This document shows, piece after piece, positions 1 to 8,735 of a stretch of DNA of 64,000 bases. Position numbers and translations under genes: made by a program. The stretch's first letter is position 1. Every line of letters begins with the position of its first letter. The notes under the pieces are model-generated. The model was not told the origin of the DNA. It did no database searches and saw only the letters and a list, made by a program, of their open reading frames with translations. This stretch comes from Glaciecola siphonariae (GTDB taxonomy: Bacteria > Pseudomonadota > Gammaproteobacteria > Enterobacterales > Alteromonadaceae), in assembly GCF_042652645.1 (NCBI RefSeq), contig NZ_JBHSGU010000009.1, positions 178,067 through 242,066 of the forward strand, given 5' to 3'.

Positions 1-1
1 G

Positions 2-511
2 GGTCTTTATATCACGCTTGTGTTCTTTGCCGCGCAGTTCGTGGCGTTTTTTAAGTGGACGAATTTGGGCACTGTATTGGCAGTCAAAGGCGCGGCGTTT
101 TTGCAAGCAACCGGCTTTGACGGTCCTGAAGTATTCCTGCTGTTCATTTTGATGTGCGGCATTGTGAATTTGTCATTGGGTAGCGCGTCAGCGCAGTGGG
201 CAGTGACTGCGCCAATCTTCGTGCCTATGCTTATGTTAATAGGCTTTGCGCCAGAGTTAATTCAAGCGGCATACAGAATAGGCGACTCGGTGACCAACGT
301 TATCTCACCGATGATGAGCTATTTTGGTCTCATATTGGCAATTGCGGCTCGCTATAAAAAAGATCTAGGAATGGGAACACTCATTGCAACAATGCTGCCT
401 TACACGCTAACGTTTATTGTTGGCTGGAGCATTTTGTTTTATGCCTGGGTGTTTTTGTTTGGCTTGCCGGTTGGTCCAGGCGCTGCTACTTACTACAATC
501 CGCTCCCCTAA
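2..511 (+). CDS. AbgT-family transporter, C-terminal part (5' end outside window)
   Basis: The reading frame is open from base 2 and has no credible internal start, so this is the last ~170 residues of a longer protein. It is very hydrophobic, with several membrane segments, and carries the run YRIGDSVTN followed by P-MMSYFG, which matches the conserved C-terminal part of the AbgT family (p-aminobenzoyl-glutamate or sulfonamide exporters such as MtrF/YdaH). Family knowledge suggests a proton-driven inner-membrane carrier for aminobenzoyl-glutamate-like compounds; the true substrate cannot be read from sequence. The next gene, hemH, follows after 87 bases and looks functionally unrelated. Confidence 0.8.
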   Translation, partial: GLYITLVFFAAQFVAFFKWTNLGTVLAVKGAAFLQATGFDGPEVFLLFILMCGIVNLSLGSASAQWAVTAPIFVPMLMLIGFAPELIQAAYRIGDSVTNVISPMMSYFGLILAIAARYKKDLGMGTLIATMLPYTLTFIVGWSILFYAWVFLFGLPVGPGAATYYNPLP

Positions 512-598
512 AACTTAGGTAAAATTGGCTTTGGAGAAGTCCAAAGCCAATGAATTTACGTATTTTTAATTAAATCGTTATAGCGACCAATCCTATTT

Positions 599-1678
599 AT
601 GAAGTATCGTTCTCAGCAAAGTTTTACTCATGCACAGCCTGACAAAATCGGTGTGCTCATTAGTAACTTAGGCACACCTGAAGCGCCTACCAAACAAGCT
701 CTTAGACCTTATTTAAAGCAGTTTCTATCAGACCCTCGCGTGGTAGAAGTGCCAAAAGTGATTTGGTGGTGCGTACTTAATTTAATTATTTTAAATATTC
801 GGCCCAAACGTTCCGCAGAGGCTTATAAAACGGTATGGACTGAGGATGGCTCACCTCTACTCACTCACACTAAGCGACAAGCTGAGGCGCTGTACGAGCG
901 CTTAACGCGCAAATATGGCGATGATGTGGTGGTAGAGTATGCGATGCGCTATGGTGAGCCCTCGGTATCGACCGCCGTTGAACGTCTGCTCGCAAAAGGC
1001 GCTAGAAAGATAGTTTTGCTCCCGCTTTATCCTCAGTATTGTGCCTCTACGTCGGGCTCGACGTTTGATGCCCTTGCACATGATTTTACTCAGCGGCGCT
1101 GGTTGCCAGACTTCCGTTTTATTAGTCATTACCACGATAATCCTGCTTACATAAAGTGCATGGCAGATAAAATCCGAGCGCATTGGGAAACGCACGGTCG
1201 CTGTGACAAGCTGATATTCTCATATCACGGCATTCCAAAACGCTATCTAACAAACGGCGACCCTTATCACTGCGAATGTCATAAAACCTCTCGCTTGATT
1301 GCCGAGGCGCTTAATATAAGCTCCGACGAATACATGACAACATTTCAATCACGTTTTGGCCGTGAAGAGTGGCTGCGCCCATACACCGATGAAACCTTAA
1401 AAGGATTGCCCGATAAGGGTGTGAAATCACTTCAAGTTGTGTGCCCTGGTTTTTCTTCAGACTGCTTGGAAACCATAGAAGAGATTGGTGAGGAAAATCG
1501 CGAATACTTTATGGAAGCCGGTGGCGAGCGCTATGAATACATCGAATGCTTAAATAGTGACGATGCCCACATGGATATGTTGTGTGAGTTGGTGGAGCAA
1601 AACATTCAAGGTTGGCAGGTAGGAGATAACTATCAACAGCGCGATCAGCTTGCTAAAGCCATTGGCGCCGAAAAATAA
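599..1678 (+). CDS. hemH: ferrochelatase
   Basis: At 359 aa it is a normal-length ferrochelatase, which inserts Fe2+ into protoporphyrin IX in the last step of heme synthesis, at the cytoplasmic membrane. Family signatures are visible: the N-terminal LISNLGTPEAP, the SYHGIPKRY segment with the metal-binding histidine (about residue 210), and the C-terminal CPGFSSDCLETIEEI with the conserved glutamates. The ATG at 599 lacks a strong ribosome binding site, but the N-terminus aligns with the family. It may be read with the DUF4112 gene 24 bases downstream. Confidence 0.95.
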   Translation: MKYRSQQSFTHAQPDKIGVLISNLGTPEAPTKQALRPYLKQFLSDPRVVEVPKVIWWCVLNLIILNIRPKRSAEAYKTVWTEDGSPLLTHTKRQAEALYERLTRKYGDDVVVEYAMRYGEPSVSTAVERLLAKGARKIVLLPLYPQYCASTSGSTFDALAHDFTQRRWLPDFRFISHYHDNPAYIKCMADKIRAHWETHGRCDKLIFSYHGIPKRYLTNGDPYHCECHKTSRLIAEALNISSDEYMTTFQSRFGREEWLRPYTDETLKGLPDKGVKSLQVVCPGFSSDCLETIEEIGEENREYFMEAGGERYEYIECLNSDDAHMDMLCELVEQNIQGWQVGDNYQQRDQLAKAIGAEK

Positions 1679-1702
1679 GCGTCGACTAGGGGAGTTAAGC
1701 GC

Positions 1703-2131
1703 ATGAGCAACAGTGATTCAGATGCGGGATTAAAGGCGCCCGCGGAGTTGTTAAAAGCCCAATCAATGGCGAATACGCTCGACACTGCAGTGCGCTTGCC
1801 CATTATTGGTATTAAAGTAGGCTTGGATTTTTTAGTGGGTCTTATTCCGGTGGTAGGTGACGCCATTATGCTGTTGGCATCGCTAAGAATTGTGCACTTA
1901 GGCCATAAAATGGGCGTGCCCAAAGCCTTGAAAACAAAAATGCTGCGCAATTGCCTACTGGATTTTTTATTGGGCTTTGTTCCGTTTTTAGGTGACATTG
2001 TGGATATCTGGTTTAAAGCAAATCAGCGCAACGTTCGCATTATGGAAAAGTGGTGGGTAAGTGAAAACAAACAGAGCATAGATGCGATGCGCGCAAAAAT
2101 GCTCAAAGAATGGAAAGACGGGCAACAATAG
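1703..2131 (+). CDS. DUF4112 domain membrane protein
   Basis: This 142-aa protein of unknown function matches the DUF4112 pattern: LD-A-RLP-IGIKVGLD-L-GLIPVVGD around residues 25-55, then a second related segment FLLGFVPFLGDIVDIWFKAN near residue 95. The two GxxPxxGD motifs sit in hydrophobic stretches, suggesting two membrane-inserted hairpins. The ATG is preceded by a GGGGAG-like ribosome binding site. It lies 24 bases after hemH on the same strand, but nothing in the sequence links it to heme metabolism. No function is assigned. Confidence 0.75.
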   Translation: MSNSDSDAGLKAPAELLKAQSMANTLDTAVRLPIIGIKVGLDFLVGLIPVVGDAIMLLASLRIVHLGHKMGVPKALKTKMLRNCLLDFLLGFVPFLGDIVDIWFKANQRNVRIMEKWWVSENKQSIDAMRAKMLKEWKDGQQ

Positions 2132-2175
2132 CAGTTGGGCCGGTTGGTGCTGGGCGCTAACCTAAAACGTATACA

Positions 2176-2538
2176 TTAAGGCTCATGAGCATGAGCTTTC
2201 AGAACGTCAAGCCCAACGACTTCAAGTGCTTTTGCATTACTTGCTTCAAGTATCACTGGTGGCGCGACATTAGCTGCAACCGCATGATACCAGCGAACAG
2301 CACATAAGCACCAACGGTCACCGGCTTTCAGGCCTTTGAAGTCGTACATGGGATTAGGCGTAATGAGGTCGTTGCCCGAGGCTTTAGAGAAGGCAAGAAA
2401 TTCGTCGGTCATGATGGCACAAACGCTATGATTTCCAAAGTCACTATTGGGAACATAACAAAAGCCCTCGCGTGTGAAGCCGGTGTTGCCGCAGCAAAGC
2501 TTTAATGTGGTGCCAAGTACGTTTTTTTCGTTTGCCAT
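2176..2538 (-). CDS. DUF2237 family protein
   Basis: This 120-aa soluble protein fits the DUF2237 family: NVLGTTLKLC near the N-terminus, then VCAIMTDEFL, FSKA-GNDL-TP, and the C-terminal GLKAGDRWCLCA-RW with APPV-LEA. Conserved cysteines at about residues 14-15 and 77-79 (the WCLC segment) could bind a metal or be redox active, which is inference. An AAAGGA ribosome binding site precedes the ATG. It is divergent from ubiG, 37 bases away, so the two may share a regulatory region. No biochemical role is known to me. Confidence 0.75.
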   Translation of the reverse strand: MANEKNVLGTTLKLCCGNTGFTREGFCYVPNSDFGNHSVCAIMTDEFLAFSKASGNDLITPNPMYDFKGLKAGDRWCLCAVRWYHAVAANVAPPVILEASNAKALEVVGLDVLKAHAHEP

Positions 2539-2575
2539 GATGGTCCTTTAATTTGCATATTGCTAAGGGTATACG

Positions 2576-3352
2576 ATGTTAGACAAGAGTCAGCTTAGTT
2601 CAGTCACCGCAGATAATGAAAATATTTCTGCCGAAGAGATTGCTAAATTCGACAAGCTTGCCGAGAGTTGGTGGGATCCAAATGGCAAGTACAAAACCGC
2701 CTTGATATTTAATCAGGCGCGCACCGAGTACTTTATTGAACAAATCGCGAATCACTTTGGTCGCAACCATCATGCTATTAATTGTTTAGATGGCCTGACG
2801 GTACTCGACGTAGGCTGCGGTGGCGGTCTGGTTAGCGAGGCGATGGCAAAGGCCGGCGCAACGGTGACTGGCATTGATGCGAGCGAAATGAGCATTCAGG
2901 TCGCCCGTCGTCACGCGATTAAAAGTAACCTTGATATTACCTACCGACATATGCTGGCTGAACACCTCTTGCCTGAGGGCAAAGAGTTTGATGTTGTTAT
3001 TAATGCAGAAGTGGTAGAACACGTGCCGATGCCGAAAGAACTTGTGCGCGAATGCAGTTTGCTAACCAAACAAGAGGGCTGCCTCGTGATGGCAACGCTA
3101 AATCGCACTCTTCGTTCATTTTTGATTGGTATTGTTGGCGCTGAATACATCATGCGGTATTTGCCAATTGGCACCCACAACTGGCACATGTTTATTAACC
3201 CACTTGAGCTTAATAGCTGGGCATCTATCAATAGGATGCAGCTTATTGACGAGACAGGTATGAAATACAATCCGTTTACCAAACAGTGGAATTTATCGAA
3301 GAGTTTGGCGGTCAATTACATTCAGGTTTATAAAAAGCGACCTTTGGCCTAG
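2576..3352 (+). CDS. ubiG: ubiquinone biosynthesis O-methyltransferase UbiG
   Basis: This 258-aa class I SAM-dependent methyltransferase should carry out the two O-methylation steps of ubiquinone synthesis. The N-terminus has the UbiG signature EIAKFDKLAESWWDPNGK; the SAM-binding motif I is VLDVGCGGGLVSEAMA (about residue 77) with an acidic residue in GIDAS. The segment NRTLRSF-IGIVGAEYIMRYLP-GTHNW is the UbiG-specific lid region and resembles alphaproteobacterial/mitochondrial COQ3 wording more than the E. coli form. An AAGGG ribosome binding site lies 8 bases before the ATG. E. coli ubiG usually neighbours gyrA/nrdA; that context is absent, so a second or laterally acquired copy is possible. 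Confidence 0.85.
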   Translation: MLDKSQLSSVTADNENISAEEIAKFDKLAESWWDPNGKYKTALIFNQARTEYFIEQIANHFGRNHHAINCLDGLTVLDVGCGGGLVSEAMAKAGATVTGIDASEMSIQVARRHAIKSNLDITYRHMLAEHLLPEGKEFDVVINAEVVEHVPMPKELVRECSLLTKQEGCLVMATLNRTLRSFLIGIVGAEYIMRYLPIGTHNWHMFINPLELNSWASINRMQLIDETGMKYNPFTKQWNLSKSLAVNYIQVYKKRPLA

Positions 3353-3413
3353 CGCCACTTTAGCAAATTAAACTTTCGGCCATAGCTCAAGTGAATATAA
3401 AAGGATGTGTAGT

Positions 3414-4022
3414 ATGAAAATTTACGATACCAAAACCGCGCCCACCCCTCGACGAGTGAGAATTTTTTTAGCCGAAAAAGACATTCAAGTAGAGTACGTG
3501 CAAGTTGACTTGGGCGCAGGCGAAAATTTAAGTGCGTCGATGCGCGCTAAAAACCCTATTGGCAAAATACCAATCCTTGAACTTGACGACGGCACCTGCA
3601 TTGGCGAAAGCGATGCGATTTGCGCTTACTTTGAGGCCATTCAACCGGAGCCTTATTTGTTTGGTCAAAGCGCGATTGAAAAGGCTCAAGTGATGATGTG
3701 GCAGCGCCAAGTTGAGTTTTGTTTGTTTATGCAGGTGGGCATGTGCTTTCAACACAGCACGGGTCATTTTAAAGACCGAATGACGCCTGTTCCTGAGTAT
3801 GGAAAAGAAGCGGGTATTAATGCAACTAAATACTTAAGCGTGCTTGAAAAGCGCCTCGCGGACGAAGAATTTATAGCCGGGCCTAAGTTCTCTATTGCTG
3901 ATATTACGGCGCTTTGTGCAATAGATTTTGCAAGAGTTGTGCAAATTCGACTGGGCGAAAAGCATCAGAATGTAAACAGGTGGTATCAACAGGTATCGTC
4001 TAGGCCGTCGGCTAAGGCTTAA
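3414..4022 (+). CDS. glutathione S-transferase family protein
   Basis: About 202 aa with the two-domain GST plan: an N-terminal thioredoxin-like domain (KIYDTKTAPTPRRVRIFLAEK, then NPIGKIPILELDDG with the cis-proline, and the GESDAI glutathione-binding turn) and an all-helical C-terminal domain with the FSIADITALCAIDF capping motif. These predict a cytoplasmic glutathione-dependent transferase or peroxidase; the substrate is unknown. An upstream ATG at 3405 is in frame, but AAGGA at 3401-3405 sits at the right distance only for 3414, so 3414 is chosen. It is convergent with the following diguanylate cyclase gene. Confidence 0.85.
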   Translation: MKIYDTKTAPTPRRVRIFLAEKDIQVEYVQVDLGAGENLSASMRAKNPIGKIPILELDDGTCIGESDAICAYFEAIQPEPYLFGQSAIEKAQVMMWQRQVEFCLFMQVGMCFQHSTGHFKDRMTPVPEYGKEAGINATKYLSVLEKRLADEEFIAGPKFSIADITALCAIDFARVVQIRLGEKHQNVNRWYQQVSSRPSAKA

Positions 4023-4038
4023 TCACTAAGCGCAAGCG

Positions 4039-5688
4039 CTAAGAAAGGCGCTTGCAGGTTACGCGGTTACGGCCATTGCGTTTTGATTCGTACAACAATT
4101 GGTCGACCGCCTCAATCAGTGCCTCTGCACTTTGCTCAACACTACCGTTCACACTTAAACATCCCAGGCTGATGGTAACCACATCACTGACTTGAGACGC
4201 TTCATGCTCAATTGCCAAGTCCTCAATGCATTCTCGCATTTTTTCGCAGCTATCATAAGCGGCTTGTTCGCCGACATTAGGCAACACACACACAAACTCC
4301 TCACCACCATATCGCGCGATAAAACCGGTATGATGGTTGAGTTGCGACAAGAGCGCTTCTGCAATCTGTGTTAGGCACTTATCGCCTGCCAAATGTCCGT
4401 ATGAGTCGTTGTATTGCTTAAAATAGTCAACATCTATCATTACAATCGCGATATCTTGGCGGGCTATTCGCGCTTTGTTCCAATCAAATAAAAACTTCTC
4501 GTCAAACCATCGGCGGTTTGCAAGACCGGTTAAGCTGTCTTTTTGCGAGATACCGGTTAACCATTTATTGGTCTCTTCTTCTCGCTTGATGCGGGCCATC
4601 ATTTCGTTAATTTCATTACTGAGGATAGAGAGTTCATCATCTCCCGACAGCGAAATTGGGTCTGAATCGTCAGACTGTTTTCCTTTAATCTGCAGCAGCA
4701 ATTGTGAGAATCTGTCTAGTAGTATTGTTTTGGTGATCAAACGTATTAGCGAAAAGCTCACAATGACAATGATCAAAGCGCTGAGTAATAAAAAGGTTTG
4801 CAAGTTTGATTTAGTCTGACGAATCAGGGAATTATCAAAGTCGATTTGTAAAAAGGCTTTAAATCCAACTTGGCGATAAGACTGCATATCAACATGTTCT
4901 AACACCATATTATCGTTACCATCATCTCGATAAGTGCCATCAAAAAGGGCTCGAGCGGTTTCTTCTTCAATACGATGTCCGGGATTGAACAAAGACCATT
5001 GATCAACCGGACTTAAAATGAATAAGTCGATGCTGCTAATGCTTTGGTATTTTGCCACTAGTTTGTCTACGTAGTCGCCAAACAGGTAATCTCCAATTTG
5101 GTTGCTCTTTTCTTCCTCTAATCGTTTTTGCAGGTCGATATCGCCATTAACAATAATGTTGCTACCCGCTTGGCTGTAATAAGCGTATTTTTTAAGGTTG
5201 CCGTTGACTGTTGATAAAGACACGCGATGGGTAAAAAACGTATCTGCATTGAGAAGCTTACGCAAACTGCTTGTGTAATCGTCGCCATAGCTGGTCATGT
5301 CTAAACCAACTTCGGAGTCGAAAGTGCTGGCATAGACTATAAGATCGCTGTTAATAAGATGAAGGTCGGAAAGCGAATATTTGTCACGAAGCGTAAGCAG
5401 TTGCGCTTGAGTGACATCGCCTTTTTGCGTATACAAAGCTTGTAATTCACTCGCTAATTTAGGCAAAGACTGTTCTAGTTCAGTTTCCCATTCTTGCTCT
5501 ATGAGCAGAAGCAAACGGTCGAAGACTTCGATATCTTGACGGATACTCGCGGTGAGTGCTTCTTTTTGTTCATAGTCGCGTTTTGCTAAAAAATTGTCTA
5601 ATACCCATATGCTGACGCCATAGGTCATCAGCGTTGCCAACACCCCGGTAAGAGCAATAAATAGATTGAGTTTTTGCCTAAGCAGCAT
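4039..5688 (-). CDS. membrane-bound diguanylate cyclase (GGEEF)
   Basis: 549 aa. A transmembrane helix near residues 8-30, a ~260-residue presumed periplasmic sensor region, a second helix near 298-320, a HAMP-like linker, and a C-terminal GGDEF domain of ~165 residues. The active-site loop reads RYGGEEF (about 459-465), a catalytically competent variant that makes c-di-GMP from two GTP. The inhibitory I-site RxxD expected nine residues upstream is replaced by HHTG, so product feedback is probably absent. The periplasmic part looks CHASE4/Cache-like but I cannot assign a ligand. No EAL domain is attached and no partner gene is adjacent. Confidence 0.85.
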   Translation of the reverse strand: MLLRQKLNLFIALTGVLATLMTYGVSIWVLDNFLAKRDYEQKEALTASIRQDIEVFDRLLLLIEQEWETELEQSLPKLASELQALYTQKGDVTQAQLLTLRDKYSLSDLHLINSDLIVYASTFDSEVGLDMTSYGDDYTSSLRKLLNADTFFTHRVSLSTVNGNLKKYAYYSQAGSNIIVNGDIDLQKRLEEEKSNQIGDYLFGDYVDKLVAKYQSISSIDLFILSPVDQWSLFNPGHRIEEETARALFDGTYRDDGNDNMVLEHVDMQSYRQVGFKAFLQIDFDNSLIRQTKSNLQTFLLLSALIIVIVSFSLIRLITKTILLDRFSQLLLQIKGKQSDDSDPISLSGDDELSILSNEINEMMARIKREEETNKWLTGISQKDSLTGLANRRWFDEKFLFDWNKARIARQDIAIVMIDVDYFKQYNDSYGHLAGDKCLTQIAEALLSQLNHHTGFIARYGGEEFVCVLPNVGEQAAYDSCEKMRECIEDLAIEHEASQVSDVVTISLGCLSVNGSVEQSAEALIEAVDQLLYESKRNGRNRVTCKRLS

Positions 5689-5868
5689 ATAAAAACGAGT
5701 AGGTCTGAAGATGAAAGTACAATACCCGATTGATAGGCAATATACAAAGCAAAACCACAGCGGTTAACGCCTTTGTGTATATTCACACATACGGTTAAGC
5801 AACCAGCACCGCCGCATGGCTCACTGCTAATTTAGAACGCACATAGCGTGTTTATTAACAGTCCTGCG

Positions 5869-7563
5869 TTAGTACTTGAGCATGGCCTTTAGGGTATCTA
5901 AGGTATCGGCCTCGTTAGCAGGTTTGTCCCAACGGATACGATGAATGCGCGGAAAGCGCAAGGCCACGCCCGATTTATGGCGTTTTGATTCGTGTACCGA
6001 GTCAAACGCTACCTCAAACACCAGCGCTTTCTCGAGCTCTTTGACAGGCCCAAATCGGCCAATGGTATGTTTACGCACCCAGTTATCTAGGCGTTTTAGC
6101 TCCTCATCGGTAAATCCACTGTATGCTTTACCGATGGGCAGCAACTGCCCGTCTTGCCAGCAGCCAAAGGTGTAGTCAGAGTAAAAAGAAGAGCGTTTTC
6201 CGTGTCCACGCTGCGCATACATAATGACGGCGTCAATCAATTGAGGGTCGCGTTTCCATTTATACCACTTACCTTTTGGTCTACCTGATACATAAGGGGC
6301 ATCTTTGCGTTTGAGCATCAAACCTTCGATGTAACCTTGCTCTAGCGTTTGCGCCTTATCTCGAAGCATTTCTAAGGTTTTGCTGCCCTCAAATTCAAGC
6401 CTAGATGATAAAAATAAGTGCGCATAGGGCTGACTCTTAAACCAAGCGTGCAGGCTGCTATAACGTTGCTCAAGCGGCAGGTCGCGTTTGTCGTCACCGT
6501 TTAGACTCAGCACGTCATATAAAATAATGCCGGCAGGATATTCACCGATGAGCTTTTTGCTGGGCTTTTTCTTATTCAGTCTTTGTTGCAGCTGATTAAA
6601 AGACGCGATTTGGTGTGAGCTGTTTTTATCCTCATTGGCACTAAGCACGCTTGGTATATCTTGGATGGTATTATCTAAAGGCGCTTGCTCATTTTTGGGC
6701 GACAGGGCAATTAACTCGCCGTCAAATACCCCCTCAATATCGCTTTTTTCAAGCGGCGCTAAAATCTCTGGAAAAGCCGCACTGATGTCGTCCCCCGTTC
6801 TGCTAAACAGTGCCTTGCCGGCAACACCAACGACCAATTGCACACGAATGCCGTCAAACTTCCATTCGGCCTGCCATTGACTAGGGTGAATGTCTTCTAG
6901 CATGGTTTCGTCAAAAGGGTGAGAGAGCATCACCGGTTGAAAGGTCAGACTCTTGCTAACATCGGGCATGGCGGCTTTTCCTTCCAGCCATTCTAAAAAA
7001 GACTGATAAGGAGGTGTAAGCCCATGCCAAAGTCGTTCTATGTCCTCTACCGTAATATCTTTGTCATAGCGCTGCCCATATTCAGCCAGCACTTTTTTCA
7101 AAAAACGCGCCGACACACCGATACGCAAGCCTTGCGTGCCTAACTTTAAAAGGGCCCACCTTTGCGGCGCGTTCATGCTGTTCAGTAAGCTAATAAGGTA
7201 ATTGCGGTTTTCAGCGCGCGAACCCTCGGCAAAGCGAGTAACTAATTCTGACAAGCTCGGTAGCGTTTGCACGCAGGGAGGGTCTGAATCAATAGGCGTC
7301 CATAAATGGGAAACGGTTTCGCTCATTTCCCCCACATAATCGTAAGACAGGTCAAATAACAGCGGGTCAACACGCTCAACTATGAGCTTTTTAATCATCG
7401 CGCGTTTAAAAAAATCAAAATTTAAAGTGCCTGCTATGGCGGCAATAGCCCAGCCACGGTCTGGGTCGGGTGTGTTGGCAAGGTAGTCTTTGATTAAAGC
7501 GGCTTTGGCTAAATTACTAGATGTGAAGTAAAGCTTATCGACTAGCTCGGCGAAGGCAATCAT
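5869..7563 (-). CDS. ATP-dependent DNA ligase of the Lhr-associated repair cluster
   Basis: 564 aa with an N-terminal helical DNA-binding domain (to about residue 200), a nucleotidyltransferase domain and a C-terminal OB fold. The adenylated lysine is in EWKFDGIRVQ; FDGELIALS and LMLKRKDAPYV supply further nucleotidyltransferase motifs, and KGKWYKWKRD is motif V. It seals DNA nicks using ATP, unlike the NAD-dependent LigA. A ~35-residue polar insert lies between FDGELIALS and FNQLQQRLNKK. The start at 7563 is chosen because TAATATG places it one base after the stop of the upstream exonuclease gene, with GAGG-type sequence before it; longer in-frame starts overlap that gene. Confidence 0.93.
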   Translation of the reverse strand: MIAFAELVDKLYFTSSNLAKAALIKDYLANTPDPDRGWAIAAIAGTLNFDFFKRAMIKKLIVERVDPLLFDLSYDYVGEMSETVSHLWTPIDSDPPCVQTLPSLSELVTRFAEGSRAENRNYLISLLNSMNAPQRWALLKLGTQGLRIGVSARFLKKVLAEYGQRYDKDITVEDIERLWHGLTPPYQSFLEWLEGKAAMPDVSKSLTFQPVMLSHPFDETMLEDIHPSQWQAEWKFDGIRVQLVVGVAGKALFSRTGDDISAAFPEILAPLEKSDIEGVFDGELIALSPKNEQAPLDNTIQDIPSVLSANEDKNSSHQIASFNQLQQRLNKKKPSKKLIGEYPAGIILYDVLSLNGDDKRDLPLEQRYSSLHAWFKSQPYAHLFLSSRLEFEGSKTLEMLRDKAQTLEQGYIEGLMLKRKDAPYVSGRPKGKWYKWKRDPQLIDAVIMYAQRGHGKRSSFYSDYTFGCWQDGQLLPIGKAYSGFTDEELKRLDNWVRKHTIGRFGPVKELEKALVFEVAFDSVHESKRHKSGVALRFPRIHRIRWDKPANEADTLDTLKAMLKY

Positions 7564-7564
7564 A

Positions 7565-8590
7565 TTAGCTCTCATCCTCATCATAACCAATTAGCGACAG
7601 CGCTTTTGCTTTAAACCCCATTTTCTGAGCTTGATGCACAAGTGCTTGTTCACGCCCGTGGGTAACCCATACCTCGTCAGGGTTTACCTCTTCAAGCGTC
7701 TGCAGCAGCTCAGGCCAGTCGCAATGGTCGCTGATAATCAGCGGTAGCTCTGCTCTTCTTTGCTTGGAGCGGGCGCGAATTTGCATCCATCCTGATGCCA
7801 TAGCGGTCATGACATTAGGCAATTTGCGCGACCATCTGTCACTGAGTGACGACGGCGGTGCGAGTACTAACTCACCCTTGAGGGTTTTTAAATCAGCAAG
7901 CTCGCTAACAGCCTCCCATTTTCCTAAGTCAACCCCTTGGCTTTGATAGTACTCACAGAGTTTAATAAGTGCGCCATGCAAGTAAATCGTTTTATGATAG
8001 CCAAGCTCACGCAACGACAGCATTAAACGTTGGCATTTTCCTAATGCATAAACGCCAACAAGATGGCAGCGGTCTTCAAACAAGGCCATCGAATCTAGCA
8101 GCTTTTGCATTTCGTCATTGATGTAAGGGTGTTTAAATACCGGTAGTCCAAAAGTCGCTTCGGTCACAAATACGTCGCAGGGTGTTACTTCAAAAGGTAG
8201 GCAGCTTGGGTCGCGATGTCGCTTATAGTCGCCTGAGAGCACCAATCGATGATCCGCATGCTCTATTACCGCTTGCGCAGAACCGAGGATGTGTCCTGCA
8301 GGCGCGAAGTAAAGCTCACCCTTATGGATATTTACACGCTGACCGTAATCAAGCGCCCGAGGGTGTTCGCAAAAGTCATCCCCGTAGCGAATTTGCATGA
8401 TGTTAAGCGTTTGCTCAGTGGCAAACACTTCTTTGTGTCCGGGCCTAGCATGATCGGCGTGCCCATGGGTTATGATGGCGCGAGGCACAGGATGCATGGG
8501 GTCAATGTAGGCGTCTAATGCACTACAGTAGAGTCCGAATTTATCAGTTTTTATCCATGTTTCGGGATGCCGTTTAATAGTTCTCTCCAC
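7565..8590 (-). CDS. ligase-associated MBL-fold DNA exonuclease
   Basis: A metallo-beta-lactamase-fold protein with ITHGHADHARPGH (metal-binding HxHxDH), GHILGSAQ, and SGDYKRHRDPS, matching the DNA-ligase-associated exonuclease family (TIGR04122 type) that trims DNA ends before ligation. An open frame reaches upstream to 8767 but its first ~58 codons resemble no family member and overlap the divergent helicase gene. The GTG at 8590 gives ~341 aa, near family length; TTG at 8635 is an alternative. The stop is one base from the ligase start, so the two are almost surely co-translated. Confidence 0.85.
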   Translation of the reverse strand: MERTIKRHPETWIKTDKFGLYCSALDAYIDPMHPVPRAIITHGHADHARPGHKEVFATEQTLNIMQIRYGDDFCEHPRALDYGQRVNIHKGELYFAPAGHILGSAQAVIEHADHRLVLSGDYKRHRDPSCLPFEVTPCDVFVTEATFGLPVFKHPYINDEMQKLLDSMALFEDRCHLVGVYALGKCQRLMLSLRELGYHKTIYLHGALIKLCEYYQSQGVDLGKWEAVSELADLKTLKGELVLAPPSSLSDRWSRKLPNVMTAMASGWMQIRARSKQRRAELPLIISDHCDWPELLQTLEEVNPDEVWVTHGREQALVHQAQKMGFKAKALSLIGYDEDES

Positions 8591-8735
8591 AGGCCTTGCT
8601 TGCTTTGCAAATGCATACGCATCTTGCCCCTGCAAAGTTTTATTCGTTGAAGCTAAACTTATGCTCAGCGCCAGATGTATATATGGAGCTAACAGCAAAA
8701 CACTTATAAAGGCAAAGGAAAACACGATCACTGCA

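Noticed and set aside
8661..8735. N-terminal extension of the Lhr helicase to 8661
   Set aside because: Residues do not fit the family and would overlap the divergent exonuclease upstream part; ATG 8736 fits better.
8591..8735. LexA box between the divergent repair genes
   Set aside because: No CTGT-N8-ACAG sequence with acceptable match was found.
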